From Bacillota bacterium (lineage in GTDB: Bacteria > Bacillota > Ch66 > Ch109), in contig JABLWZ010000035.1 in NCBI GenBank assembly GCA_013178275.1, positions 1 to 32,170 of the forward strand: a DNA stretch of 32,170 nucleotides. Direction: 5' to 3'. The notes under the pieces were generated by a model. It did no database searches. It was not told the DNA's origin and saw only the letters and a program-made list of their open reading frames with translations. Below, piece after piece: positions 13,624 through 20,130 of the stretch. The first letter of the stretch is position 1; the number at the start of each line of letters is the position of its first letter. The translations under genes and the position numbers were made by a program.

Positions 13624-13952
13624 CCTGATTCCCTTTTGTTTATCATACCCATACGCACATCTTAACCTTTGAGTTAATCTTAACCTAAAACTGGCCACTA
13701 TGCAAGAGGATCGGTGTCGTAGGGTTATTTTTAACCAGCATCGGGGGCCGCTTCAAGACAGCCGCGGACAAAAAAAGGAGTCGGGCCAACGCCCAAATAA
13801 TCTGGTGGAAAAGAAGGAAAAACAGGGTTTCGCGTAGTATAATAAATTAAAGAAAGGGTTGGTAGTATGGCAGGACAGCAGGGGGCTCTTATTTTTATTG
13901 CTTAAAAGTCGGCACGACCATTGATATATTTGTAGGACGGGAGGATTTTTTT
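13624..13952. other. Divergent intergenic region without genes
   Basis: This 329-base gap holds the promoter region of the nucleotidyltransferase operon (minus) and of the acyl-CoA synthetase (plus). A perfect TATAAT at 13838-13843 is the best plus-strand -10 candidate, but no good -35 lies 17 bases before it. The repeats at 13659-13685 are described separately. No ORF with a ribosome site was found. Confidence 0.6.
13659..13685. promoter_or_regulatory. Direct repeats upstream of the nucleotidyltransferase/XRE operon
   Basis: ATCTTAACC occurs at 13659-13667 and again at 13677-13685, an 18-base period, and TTAAC/GTTAA between them forms a small inverted repeat. They lie 36-62 bases before the first start codon, where an autoregulating XRE protein would be expected to bind. 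Confidence 0.4.
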
Positions 13953-15509
13953 ATGCCCATTACCGAGATGCTTTCGCGCAACGCGCGGGTTTACCCCTTC
14001 GAGACGGCCCTCATCGAGCGCGACCCGGCGCACGGCAGCCGCCGGGATGTCACCTGGCTGGAGTTCGAAAACCAGGTAAACCGACTTTCCAACGCCCTCA
14101 TTTCCCGGGGGGTAGGCCGGGGGCGCAAGACCGCCATCCTGCTCATGAACTGCCTCGAGTGGCTGCCGGTCTATTTCGGCATCATCAAGACCGGGGGGAT
14201 GGCGGTCCCGTTAAACTTCCGCTACACCGCGGAAGAGATCAGCAAGTGCCTGGCCGCCTCGGACTCGGAGATACTCATCTTCGGTCCCGAGTTCACCGAG
14301 AGGATAGAGCAGATAAGGCACGAACTCGTATTCATCAAGGAGTTCGTCTTCATCGGGGAGAGCGGCCGCCCGGAATGGGCCCGGGACTACCCCGAGTACA
14401 TCTGGGGCTTCACGGCCAAGGACCCCCAGGTGCCGCTCTGCGACCACGAGGACGCGGCCCTGTACTTCTCCTCCGGCACCACCGGCACCCCCAAGCCGAT
14501 CATCCTGACCCACGCCAACCTGGTATCGGCGGCCATAACCGAAAACCGTCACCACCTGCAAAACCACCACGACAACTTCCTGTGCATCCCGCCGCTGTAT
14601 CACACCGGGGCCAAGATGCACTGGATGGGCAACCTGATCGTCGGGGCCAAGGCGGTGATACTCCGGGGGGTGAAGCCGAAGTGGGTCCTGGAGGCGGTAT
14701 CCGAGGAGCAGGCCACCATCGTTTGGCTCCTGGTCCCCTGGGCCCAGGACATACTGGACGCGATAGAGAGCGGGGAGGTAGACCTGGGAGACTACCAGCT
14801 CGACCAGTGGCGGCTCATGCACATAGGGGCGCAGCCCGTGCCCCCCAGCCTGATCCACCAGTGGAAGAAGTACTTCCCCGACCAGCTTTACGACACCAAC
14901 TACGGGCTCAGCGAGTCGACCGGCCCGGGGTCGGTGCACCTGGGGATGGAAAACATCCACAAGGTCGGGGCCATCGGCGTCGCGGGGTTCAACTGGGAGG
15001 CCAAGGTAGTCGATGAGGACGGCCGCCTGCTGGCCGACGGCTCGGTGGGAGAGCTACTGCTGCGGGGCCCGGGAGTGATGCGCGGCTACTACAATAACGA
15101 CAGCGCGACCGAAGGCGCGCTGAAGGACGGCTGGCTCTATACCGGGGACATGGCCCGGCGGGACCCCGACGGGTTCATCTACCTGGTCGACCGCAAGAAA
15201 GACGTCGTCATCACCGGCGGAGAAAACATCTTCCCGGTGGAGATCGAAGACTTCCTGCGGGCCCACCCCGACATCAAGGACGTAGCGGTGATAGGCATGC
15301 CCGACAAACGGCTGGGCGAGATACCGATAGCCGTCGTCGACGTCAAAAAAGGCCGGGACCTCACCGAGGAGCAGGTGCTGGAGTTCTGCCAGGAGCTGGC
15401 GCGTTATAAACGTCCGCGCAAGGTATTTTTCGATGAAGTGCCCCGCAACCCGACCGGGAAGATAGAGAAGCCGAAGCTCAGGGAAAAGTACCACATCAAG
15501 CTGTTTTAA
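13953..15509 (+). CDS. Acyl-CoA synthetase (AMP-forming, ANL superfamily)
   Basis: A 518 aa enzyme that activates a carboxylic acid to acyl-AMP and then acyl-CoA. The P-loop Y-F-S-S-G-T-T-G-T-P-K-P lies at about 170-181, the Y-G-L-S-E-S-T motif near 315, and W-L-Y-T-G-D near 395. The hinge D-R-K-K-D-V-V-I-T-G-G-E-N-I-F-P-V-E-I-E and the C-terminal catalytic Lys in N-P-T-G-K-I-E are intact. It looks fully functional. The ATG has GGGAGGA eight bases upstream. Acyl chain preference cannot be told. Its presence between two PHA loci suggests it could feed fatty or hydroxy acids toward storage, but it is transcribed alone between two terminators. Confidence 0.92.
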   Translation: MPITEMLSRNARVYPFETALIERDPAHGSRRDVTWLEFENQVNRLSNALISRGVGRGRKTAILLMNCLEWLPVYFGIIKTGGMAVPLNFRYTAEEISKCLAASDSEILIFGPEFTERIEQIRHELVFIKEFVFIGESGRPEWARDYPEYIWGFTAKDPQVPLCDHEDAALYFSSGTTGTPKPIILTHANLVSAAITENRHHLQNHHDNFLCIPPLYHTGAKMHWMGNLIVGAKAVILRGVKPKWVLEAVSEEQATIVWLLVPWAQDILDAIESGEVDLGDYQLDQWRLMHIGAQPVPPSLIHQWKKYFPDQLYDTNYGLSESTGPGSVHLGMENIHKVGAIGVAGFNWEAKVVDEDGRLLADGSVGELLLRGPGVMRGYYNNDSATEGALKDGWLYTGDMARRDPDGFIYLVDRKKDVVITGGENIFPVEIEDFLRAHPDIKDVAVIGMPDKRLGEIPIAVVDVKKGRDLTEEQVLEFCQELARYKRPRKVFFDEVPRNPTGKIEKPKLREKYHIKLF

Positions 15510-15527
15510 AAATATTCGACCATGCGG

Positions 15528-15551
15528 CCCGGCCCTCGGAGGGCCGGGTTT
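15528..15551 (+). terminator. Terminator of the acyl-CoA synthetase gene
   Basis: CCCGGCCCT (15528-15536) and AGGGCCGGG (15540-15548) form a perfect nine-base stem with a three-base loop, followed by TTTAAATTT. It isolates the synthetase from the next gene. Confidence 0.75.
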
Positions 15552-15585
15552 AAATTTATAGTAAAACAAATAACCAATTTTTACC

Positions 15586-15614
15586 TTGACAGTAGAGAGA
15601 AGGAACAATATATT
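15586..15614 (+). promoter_or_regulatory. Near-consensus promoter of GFPFP copy 4
   Basis: Perfect TTGACA (15586-15591), a 17-base spacer and TATATT (15609-15614). Transcription would start at about 15621, after the ATG at 15620, so translation must begin at the GTG at 15638. Architecture matches the promoter of copy 3. Confidence 0.75.
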
Positions 15615-15637
15615 GGATAATGTGGGGTGATAGCAAG

Positions 15638-15955
15638 GTGGAGCTAGAGGAGGAGAGGACAATACATACCGTCCTCATCCGGACCCAGGATGGGCGAATC
15701 AACCTGTTGGGATGTTCGAGCGGATTCCCTTTTCCCCCGGCGTCACTGCCCGAGGCCGGGTCCCGCTGCCCGGCAGGTACCGCCGCGTATGAGATAGACC
15801 GGGGGCTGATCACGGAGTTCAAAGGGATTATCCCCATCGAGCGGTGGATAAAGCCGGGGTACCTGAACGGGGACCGGTATACCCTGTGGGAGCACTCGCT
15901 GCAGCTGCTGGGCCAGATACTGACCCTGCTGGAGATCGAGGTACACCGGAATTAG
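15638..15955 (+). CDS. GFPFP-family protein, copy 4 (solitary, unknown function)
   Basis: A 105 aa homologue of the three proteins at 5.4-7.6 kb, clearly more diverged: L-G-C-S-S-G-F-P-F-P for L-G-T-S-G-G-F-P-F-P, C-P-A-G-T for C-P-P-G-T, I-P-I-E-R-W-I conserved, and E-H-S-L-Q-L-L-G-Q-I-L-T-L-L-E-I-E at the end. GGGGTGAT, eight bases before the GTG, is the ribosome site and also contains the GTGATAGC octamer seen in module 3. There is no RHH gene beside it. A terminator shared with the convergent AlbA_2 gene follows. It shows which residues are fixed in the family. Confidence 0.78.
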   Translation: MELEEERTIHTVLIRTQDGRINLLGCSSGFPFPPASLPEAGSRCPAGTAAYEIDRGLITEFKGIIPIERWIKPGYLNGDRYTLWEHSLQLLGQILTLLEIEVHRN

Positions 15956-15990
15956 AGTTTAACATCCAGGCCCTGATTCAAACAGAAAAA

Positions 15991-16017
15991 GAGACCCTGG
16001 ATAACAGGGCTCTTTTT
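15991..16017. terminator. Bidirectional terminator between GFPFP copy 4 and the AlbA_2 gene
   Basis: GAGACCCTG and CAGGGCTC pair with one bulged base over a five-base loop, with TTTTT after it on the plus strand and a T-rich run on the minus strand. It lies between two convergent stops. Confidence 0.65.
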
Positions 16018-16027
16018 GTTCCAACCA

Positions 16028-16828
16028 CTACACCCCGTTAAACCTGGCCAGCTCAACCTCCAGGGTGCTGATGGTCGACCTCAGGATGTCGGTGGACTTG
16101 AACTCCTGCTCCCTCAGAGATATGAAGCCCTTGATCAGCGGGCCGTCATCGTCCAGGGACTCCACCGGCTGGTTTAAAAGCCGCTGGCCCTTGTTGTTGT
16201 AGAAGAGGACCCGGTTGTAGACCCGGAGCGCGGTTTCCAGTATCGCCTCCTGCTCAGGAGTGCTGGTGAGTCGGATCAACTCCTTCCAGGAGTCCACCGG
16301 CAGCTCCAGGATCGGCAGCCTCCGGTCGACCAGCGAGCTTATCACCTTCATCTCGTTCACCACCGCCCGGAGCCCCTGGGTAAAATAGTAGTTAAGCACA
16401 AATTCCTCCACCTCTTCAGGCGTGGCCGGCCGCGAGACCGTGCCATCCCTGATATAGGGCCGACTCTCGTAGTAGTACATCGGCCGGGGACCGTTCGGGA
16501 CCCGGATCACCGCGACGGTTTTCCCCTCGACCGCCTCGAAGCTGATCTCGGCGAAACAGCTCGGGTGGATGCTGGCCCTAGCGTTGTCCACCCGGCTGCG
16601 GAAGGAGTTCTCCGTCTGATTCTCCAGGTCCAGCCCGACTATCTCATTAGCGTCGGAGACCCCGACGATGATGATGCCCCCGCCGCAGGTGGCGAAAGAC
16701 GCGATGGTCCGGCCTATCTCCCGCGGCAGCACCAGCTTAAAATCCACGTGGGCGCTCTCGCCCCGCCTGATCATCTCGATAATATCCATAAATGATATTA
16801 TTCGAGCAAGATCGGACAATTCCTCCAC
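16028..16828 (-). CDS. AlbA_2-domain (Schlafen-like, putative DNA-binding) protein
   Basis: A 266 aa protein whose N-terminal half fits the AlbA_2 domain (formerly AAA_4): G-E-S-A-H-V-D-F-K near residue 24-32, A-S-F-A-T-C-G-G-G-I-I-I-V-G-V near 45, and later R-P-Y-I-R-D-G-T-V-S-R-P-A. These proteins are linked to nucleic-acid binding, transcription control or defence-related nucleases. The C-terminal half is helical with no domain I recognise and replaces the usual winged-helix part. The GTG at 16828 has GGGGGT closely upstream; an in-frame ATG at 16789 has no ribosome site. It is a single gene, with no partner in its strand. Confidence 0.8.
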   Translation of the reverse strand: MEELSDLARIISFMDIIEMIRRGESAHVDFKLVLPREIGRTIASFATCGGGIIIVGVSDANEIVGLDLENQTENSFRSRVDNARASIHPSCFAEISFEAVEGKTVAVIRVPNGPRPMYYYESRPYIRDGTVSRPATPEEVEEFVLNYYFTQGLRAVVNEMKVISSLVDRRLPILELPVDSWKELIRLTSTPEQEAILETALRVYNRVLFYNNKGQRLLNQPVESLDDDGPLIKGFISLREQEFKSTDILRSTISTLEVELARFNGV

Positions 16829-17015
16829 CCAAACCCCCGGTTTACAAATCCCCTGAGTATTTAACCGGCCGCTCCCCGAAAACCTAAAACTTTCCTAATC
16901 TGGGGAGAACCCAGGTTTTATAAGGCGTTTGCCTCACTTTTTTTCACTTACTTAAAGAAAACACTTCCTTTTAACTTATATAAAAGATACAATTACCGTA
17001 GGGGGTGACCGGGAC

Positions 17016-17378
17016 TTGAGAATCCTTATTGTAGATGACAACATCAAATGGGTGGACGACATCTCCGATATACTCTCTGTGATCGGCCATCAGTGCGACG
17101 GGTTCAGCGACCCCTTGCTGGCTGTCGAGGCGTATAAGGTCAAGCCCTACGACCTGGTCATCACCGACCTGGTGATGCCCGGGATAGACGGGCTGCAGGT
17201 GGCGAAGGCGATCAAGGAATACGACCCCCAGGCGGTGGTCGTGATCATCACCGGGGCAGCCGTCGACACCGAACGCATCACCTCGCAGAAGAGCGCGGCC
17301 GCACTCATGTTCAAGCCGATCTCACTGACCGAGCTGTTCGACTTCATGGACAACGTGCAGCGGGCGAAAGTAAGTTAG
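17016..17378 (+). CDS. Stand-alone CheY-like receiver protein
   Basis: A 120 aa single-domain response regulator: acidic pair D7-D8, phosphoacceptor Asp51 in V-I-T-D-L-V-M-P-G, Thr79 in V-I-I-T-G-A and Lys100 in F-K-P-I-S, all intact. No output domain is present, so it acts by protein contact or phosphotransfer, as in Spo0F-type relays or chemotaxis. The TTG start has AGGGGGTGA nine bases upstream, and no in-frame ATG lies near. It has its own strong terminator and no kinase beside it. It lies upstream of PHA locus 2, but separate transcription is likely. Confidence 0.9.
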   Translation: MRILIVDDNIKWVDDISDILSVIGHQCDGFSDPLLAVEAYKVKPYDLVITDLVMPGIDGLQVAKAIKEYDPQAVVVIITGAAVDTERITSQKSAAALMFKPISLTELFDFMDNVQRAKVS

Positions 17379-17397
17379 GTTCTGAGAGGCATATGGA

Positions 17398-17433
17398 CCA
17401 CCCTCCGCCGGGGTCGGCGGAGGGTGGTTTTTT
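17398..17433 (+). terminator. Strong terminator of the receiver gene
   Basis: A perfect 12-base stem (CCACCCTCCGCC / GGCGGAGGGTGG) with a six-base loop is followed by TTTTTT. Confidence 0.9.
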
Positions 17434-17622
17434 ACTTAAATAGGTGAATCAGCCTTTTTACCTTTCACATTCTGGTGAGAGGTTATTTTTTAACTAAAGT
17501 TTAAAAATTATCAAGACAGTTTTTACAAAACTTATATTAAGAATTAATAAAAATAATTTACCATATAGTCCTAAAACAGTTCCAACAATAATCCTGAAAG
17601 AAAAAAGAGAGGGGGAGTACAG

Positions 17623-18060
17623 ATGCTTTTAGACCGATCATTCGAGGAAATTAAAGTAGGGGATCAGGAGGTATTCAGCAAGACCTTCCACGAGTCGGAC
17701 GTGATTACATTTGCCAACCTGAGCGGCGACCAGAATCTCATCCATACCTGCGAAGAGTTCGCCAGCCGAAGCCAGTTCAAAAAGCGGATAGTCCACGGCA
17801 TGCTCACGGCTTCTCTGATCTCAACCGTCTTCGGCACGCTGCTCCCGGGAGCCAATACCGTTTACCTGTCCCAGGACCTCAGGTTCCTGGCGCCGGTTTA
17901 TCTGGAGGATACCGTTAAGGCTGTCGTCGAGGTGATAGAAAAAAAGGAAGAAAAGAGGACCCTCACCTTCAAGACCCAGGTCATCAACCAGCACGGCCAG
18001 GTGGTCATCTCCGGTCAGGCCAAGGTGATGAAAGCGGTCAGCCTGCTCGCGACCGCGTAG
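17623..18060 (+). CDS. phaJ: MaoC-like (R)-specific enoyl-CoA hydratase, PhaJ type
   Basis: A 145 aa hot-dog-fold enzyme that would hydrate trans-2-enoyl-CoA from beta-oxidation to (R)-3-hydroxyacyl-CoA, the PHA synthase substrate. The hydratase-2 motif reads F-A-N-L-S-G-D-Q-N-L-I-H, giving the catalytic pair Asp36 and His41; the usual Pro before the hydrophobic residue is Leu here. H-G-M-L-T-A-S-L-I-S follows as in PhaJ. The ATG has GAGGGGGAG six bases upstream. It starts PHA locus 2 after an AT-rich 190-base leader with no clear promoter consensus; phaE follows 33 bases after its stop. Confidence 0.85.
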   Translation: MLLDRSFEEIKVGDQEVFSKTFHESDVITFANLSGDQNLIHTCEEFASRSQFKKRIVHGMLTASLISTVFGTLLPGANTVYLSQDLRFLAPVYLEDTVKAVVEVIEKKEEKRTLTFKTQVINQHGQVVISGQAKVMKAVSLLATA

Positions 18061-18093
18061 CTGAATAAAACCCGAATAAAGGAGGAAATCGAA

Positions 18094-18891
18094 GTGAACG
18101 GACAAATCAGGGAGATATGGCAAAACTGGCACACCCTGCAGGAGAAATCCATGGCCTTGTGGAAAGACGCGTTTTCGACTGAGCCGCCCTTAAAAGACGC
18201 GAAGCAGTTCAGCGAACCGATGAAGGACGTATGGGAGGCTTTTTGGAAAAGCCAGGAGACCCTTTTAAACCTATGGAAAGAAAACTCCCAGGTCTTCTCC
18301 CAGGGGGCGGAGCGCAGCGAGGCTTTCAAGGACCTGTGGCAGGGCTGGTGGAAGTACCAGGAGAGCATGCTGGAGGTCTATAAGGCCCTGCCGCCGCAGG
18401 AGCAGCTGCAGAAGATGATAGAAACCTTAGAAAGCCTGGAATACCTGGAAAGAACCAAGCAGCTCTACAGTGACTGGCTAAAACTATTGACGGCCGGCGT
18501 CGATAAATACAATCACTGCATACCCGGGGGAGTAAACCGGGAGGTCATGGAGATGACGATGAGCGGCGTCAATGAGATGTTTCGCGGTTGGCTCGAAGTC
18601 ATGGACAATTACACCTCCATGACAGAAAAAGGACTGGTGGAATTCTCCAAAGAGTCCCTTTCCTCACCCGCGTTTTCCGAGTTAAGGCAGAAGCTGCTGG
18701 ACGCCTTCTTTATCCTCTGGGATCACTCGATGAGGTACAAGGAAGAGTTCTTTAAACACACCGGATTAGCGTCCCAGGAGGATATTGCACGGTTAGGCCG
18801 CATGCTGATCAACCTGGAAGAAAAAACCGATCAGGTTGTCAATCACCTGGACCGAATCACCGAGAGCGCTAACTATGAAGCATCCCATTAA
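18094..18891 (+). CDS. phaE: PHA synthase accessory subunit (PhaE-like), locus 2
   Basis: A 265 aa, Trp-rich, almost wholly helical protein. The N-terminal half has repeated W-x-x-x-Q/E-x-x-L/M patterns (for example F-W-K-S-Q-E-T-L-L-N-L-W and W-W-K-Y-Q-E-S-M-L-E-V-Y). The C-terminal part carries the PhaE signature L-A-S-Q-E-D-I-A-R-L-G-R-M-L followed by a coiled coil. It should form the active complex with the PhaC 47 bases downstream. It is shorter than typical class III PhaE and longer than class IV PhaR. The GTG start at 18094 follows AAGGAGGAAATCGAA, an ideal ribosome site. Residues about 170-260 match the miniature PhaE of locus 1. Confidence 0.83.
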   Translation: MNGQIREIWQNWHTLQEKSMALWKDAFSTEPPLKDAKQFSEPMKDVWEAFWKSQETLLNLWKENSQVFSQGAERSEAFKDLWQGWWKYQESMLEVYKALPPQEQLQKMIETLESLEYLERTKQLYSDWLKLLTAGVDKYNHCIPGGVNREVMEMTMSGVNEMFRGWLEVMDNYTSMTEKGLVEFSKESLSSPAFSELRQKLLDAFFILWDHSMRYKEEFFKHTGLASQEDIARLGRMLINLEEKTDQVVNHLDRITESANYEASH

Positions 18892-18938
18892 GAGCCCCGG
18901 ATGCACCCTCAGCACAGCATTTTAAACGGGAGGTCCCG

Positions 18939-20015
18939 ATGACCATCGAGTCCTTTAAGCCTGAAAATTACATGGAAGACGTGTTGAACAAGCAATATGC
19001 TTTCTTAAAAATGGCGGTGTCGCTTCCAAAGTCAGAACCAAAATGGGCCACTGCCAACAACGTTATCTTCAAAGAAAAAACCCTCTGGCTCAGGCACTTT
19101 CCCAATCCCCACGTCAACTCCCGGCGGCCGGTGTTGATCCTGCCCCCGCAGGCCGGGCACCACGGGAACATCGCCGATTACTCCCCGGACCAGAGCCTGG
19201 TCCGGGTTTTCCACCAGTACGGTTATGACGTCTATGTCACCGACTGGTTGTCAGTCGCCCCGGAATACAAAAACCTGGGTATCGAAGATTACATCAACAT
19301 GACCAATTCAGCGGTCGACGTGATCAGGAAGCGCACGGATATTTTCAAAATCCACCTGGTCGGCGAATGCCAGGGAGGCTGGCAGGCAGCGGTTTACACC
19401 GCCCTGTATCCCGAGAAGATTTCGGCCCTGGTGGTCGCCGCCAGCCCTATCGACGTGGAAGCCGCACCCAGCGAGATAGTGGACAACGCCAGGCTGCCTA
19501 TGCGTCTGTTCGAGGCGCTGGTGGAAAGCAACCACGGATTGATGAACGGCAAGTACATAATAACCGGGTTTAAAAACATGGAACCGCATGAGCATTACTG
19601 GCACAAGTACTTCCGCCTGTGGAAGATGGTGGCTACCGATGACGAGGACAATATAAGACGGTATCAGCGGTTTGAAGAATGGTACGAGCAGCCCCAGATG
19701 CTGCCGGGACGTTTTTACCTGGAGGTTATCGACAAGATCTTTAAAAAGAACGGCATGATAAACCCCGGCACGCTAAAGATAAACGGTACCTCGGTCGATC
19801 TGAAGAACATCAGCTGCCCCTTAATCCTGGTCGGCGGAGAAAAAGACCATATCACCCCTCCAGAGCAGGTGTTCGCGATGCGGAACCACGTCAGCACCCC
19901 GTCCGAACAGATCGTGGAGACGCTGTCCAAAGGAGGCCACATCGGCACCCTGATGGGCAACGAGTCCCTCCGCACCAACTGGACCATGATAAATGAAATG
20001 CTGAAAGAGATCTAG
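18939..20015 (+). CDS. phaC: Class III-type PHA synthase catalytic subunit (PhaC), locus 2
   Basis: A 358 aa polymerase with the same length as the locus 1 enzyme and the same triad at the same positions: Cys144 in V-G-E-C-Q-G-G, Asp303 and His334. Identity to locus 1 is high throughout the catalytic core, with P-P-Q-A-G-H-H and H-F-P-N-P-H conserved; the N-terminal 20 residues differ most. The ATG has GGGAGG six bases upstream. Its GC content matches the surrounding genome, so this is more likely the resident copy. It completes the phaJ-phaE-phaC operon, followed by two hairpins. Confidence 0.92.
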   Translation: MTIESFKPENYMEDVLNKQYAFLKMAVSLPKSEPKWATANNVIFKEKTLWLRHFPNPHVNSRRPVLILPPQAGHHGNIADYSPDQSLVRVFHQYGYDVYVTDWLSVAPEYKNLGIEDYINMTNSAVDVIRKRTDIFKIHLVGECQGGWQAAVYTALYPEKISALVVAASPIDVEAAPSEIVDNARLPMRLFEALVESNHGLMNGKYIITGFKNMEPHEHYWHKYFRLWKMVATDDEDNIRRYQRFEEWYEQPQMLPGRFYLEVIDKIFKKNGMINPGTLKINGTSVDLKNISCPLILVGGEKDHITPPEQVFAMRNHVSTPSEQIVETLSKGGHIGTLMGNESLRTNWTMINEMLKEI

Positions 20016-20044
20016 GAAGCGAGGTGACGGTTCGCTCGCTTCCT
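20014..20044 (+). terminator. Hairpin directly at the phaC stop
   Basis: AGGAAGCGAG / CTCGCTTCCT is a perfect ten-base inverted repeat with an 11-base loop that begins inside the stop codon. There is no T-run, so it may protect the mRNA end and not terminate. Confidence 0.45.
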
Positions 20045-20052
20045 GCAACGGA

Positions 20053-20087
20053 TAAAACGCCTGGTCCTTCATGGACCGGGCGTTTTA
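20053..20087. terminator. Bidirectional terminator between phaC and carB
   Basis: A 15-base stem with one G-T wobble (arms TAAAACGCCTGGTCC and GGACCGGGCGTTTTA) and loop TTCAT lies between the convergent phaC and carB genes. A/T-rich outer arms supply T-runs for both strands. Confidence 0.85.
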
Positions 20088-20130
20088 TTCTCTGCCGGGT
20101 GATTATCGTTTAAAAGACTTACACAGCCCT

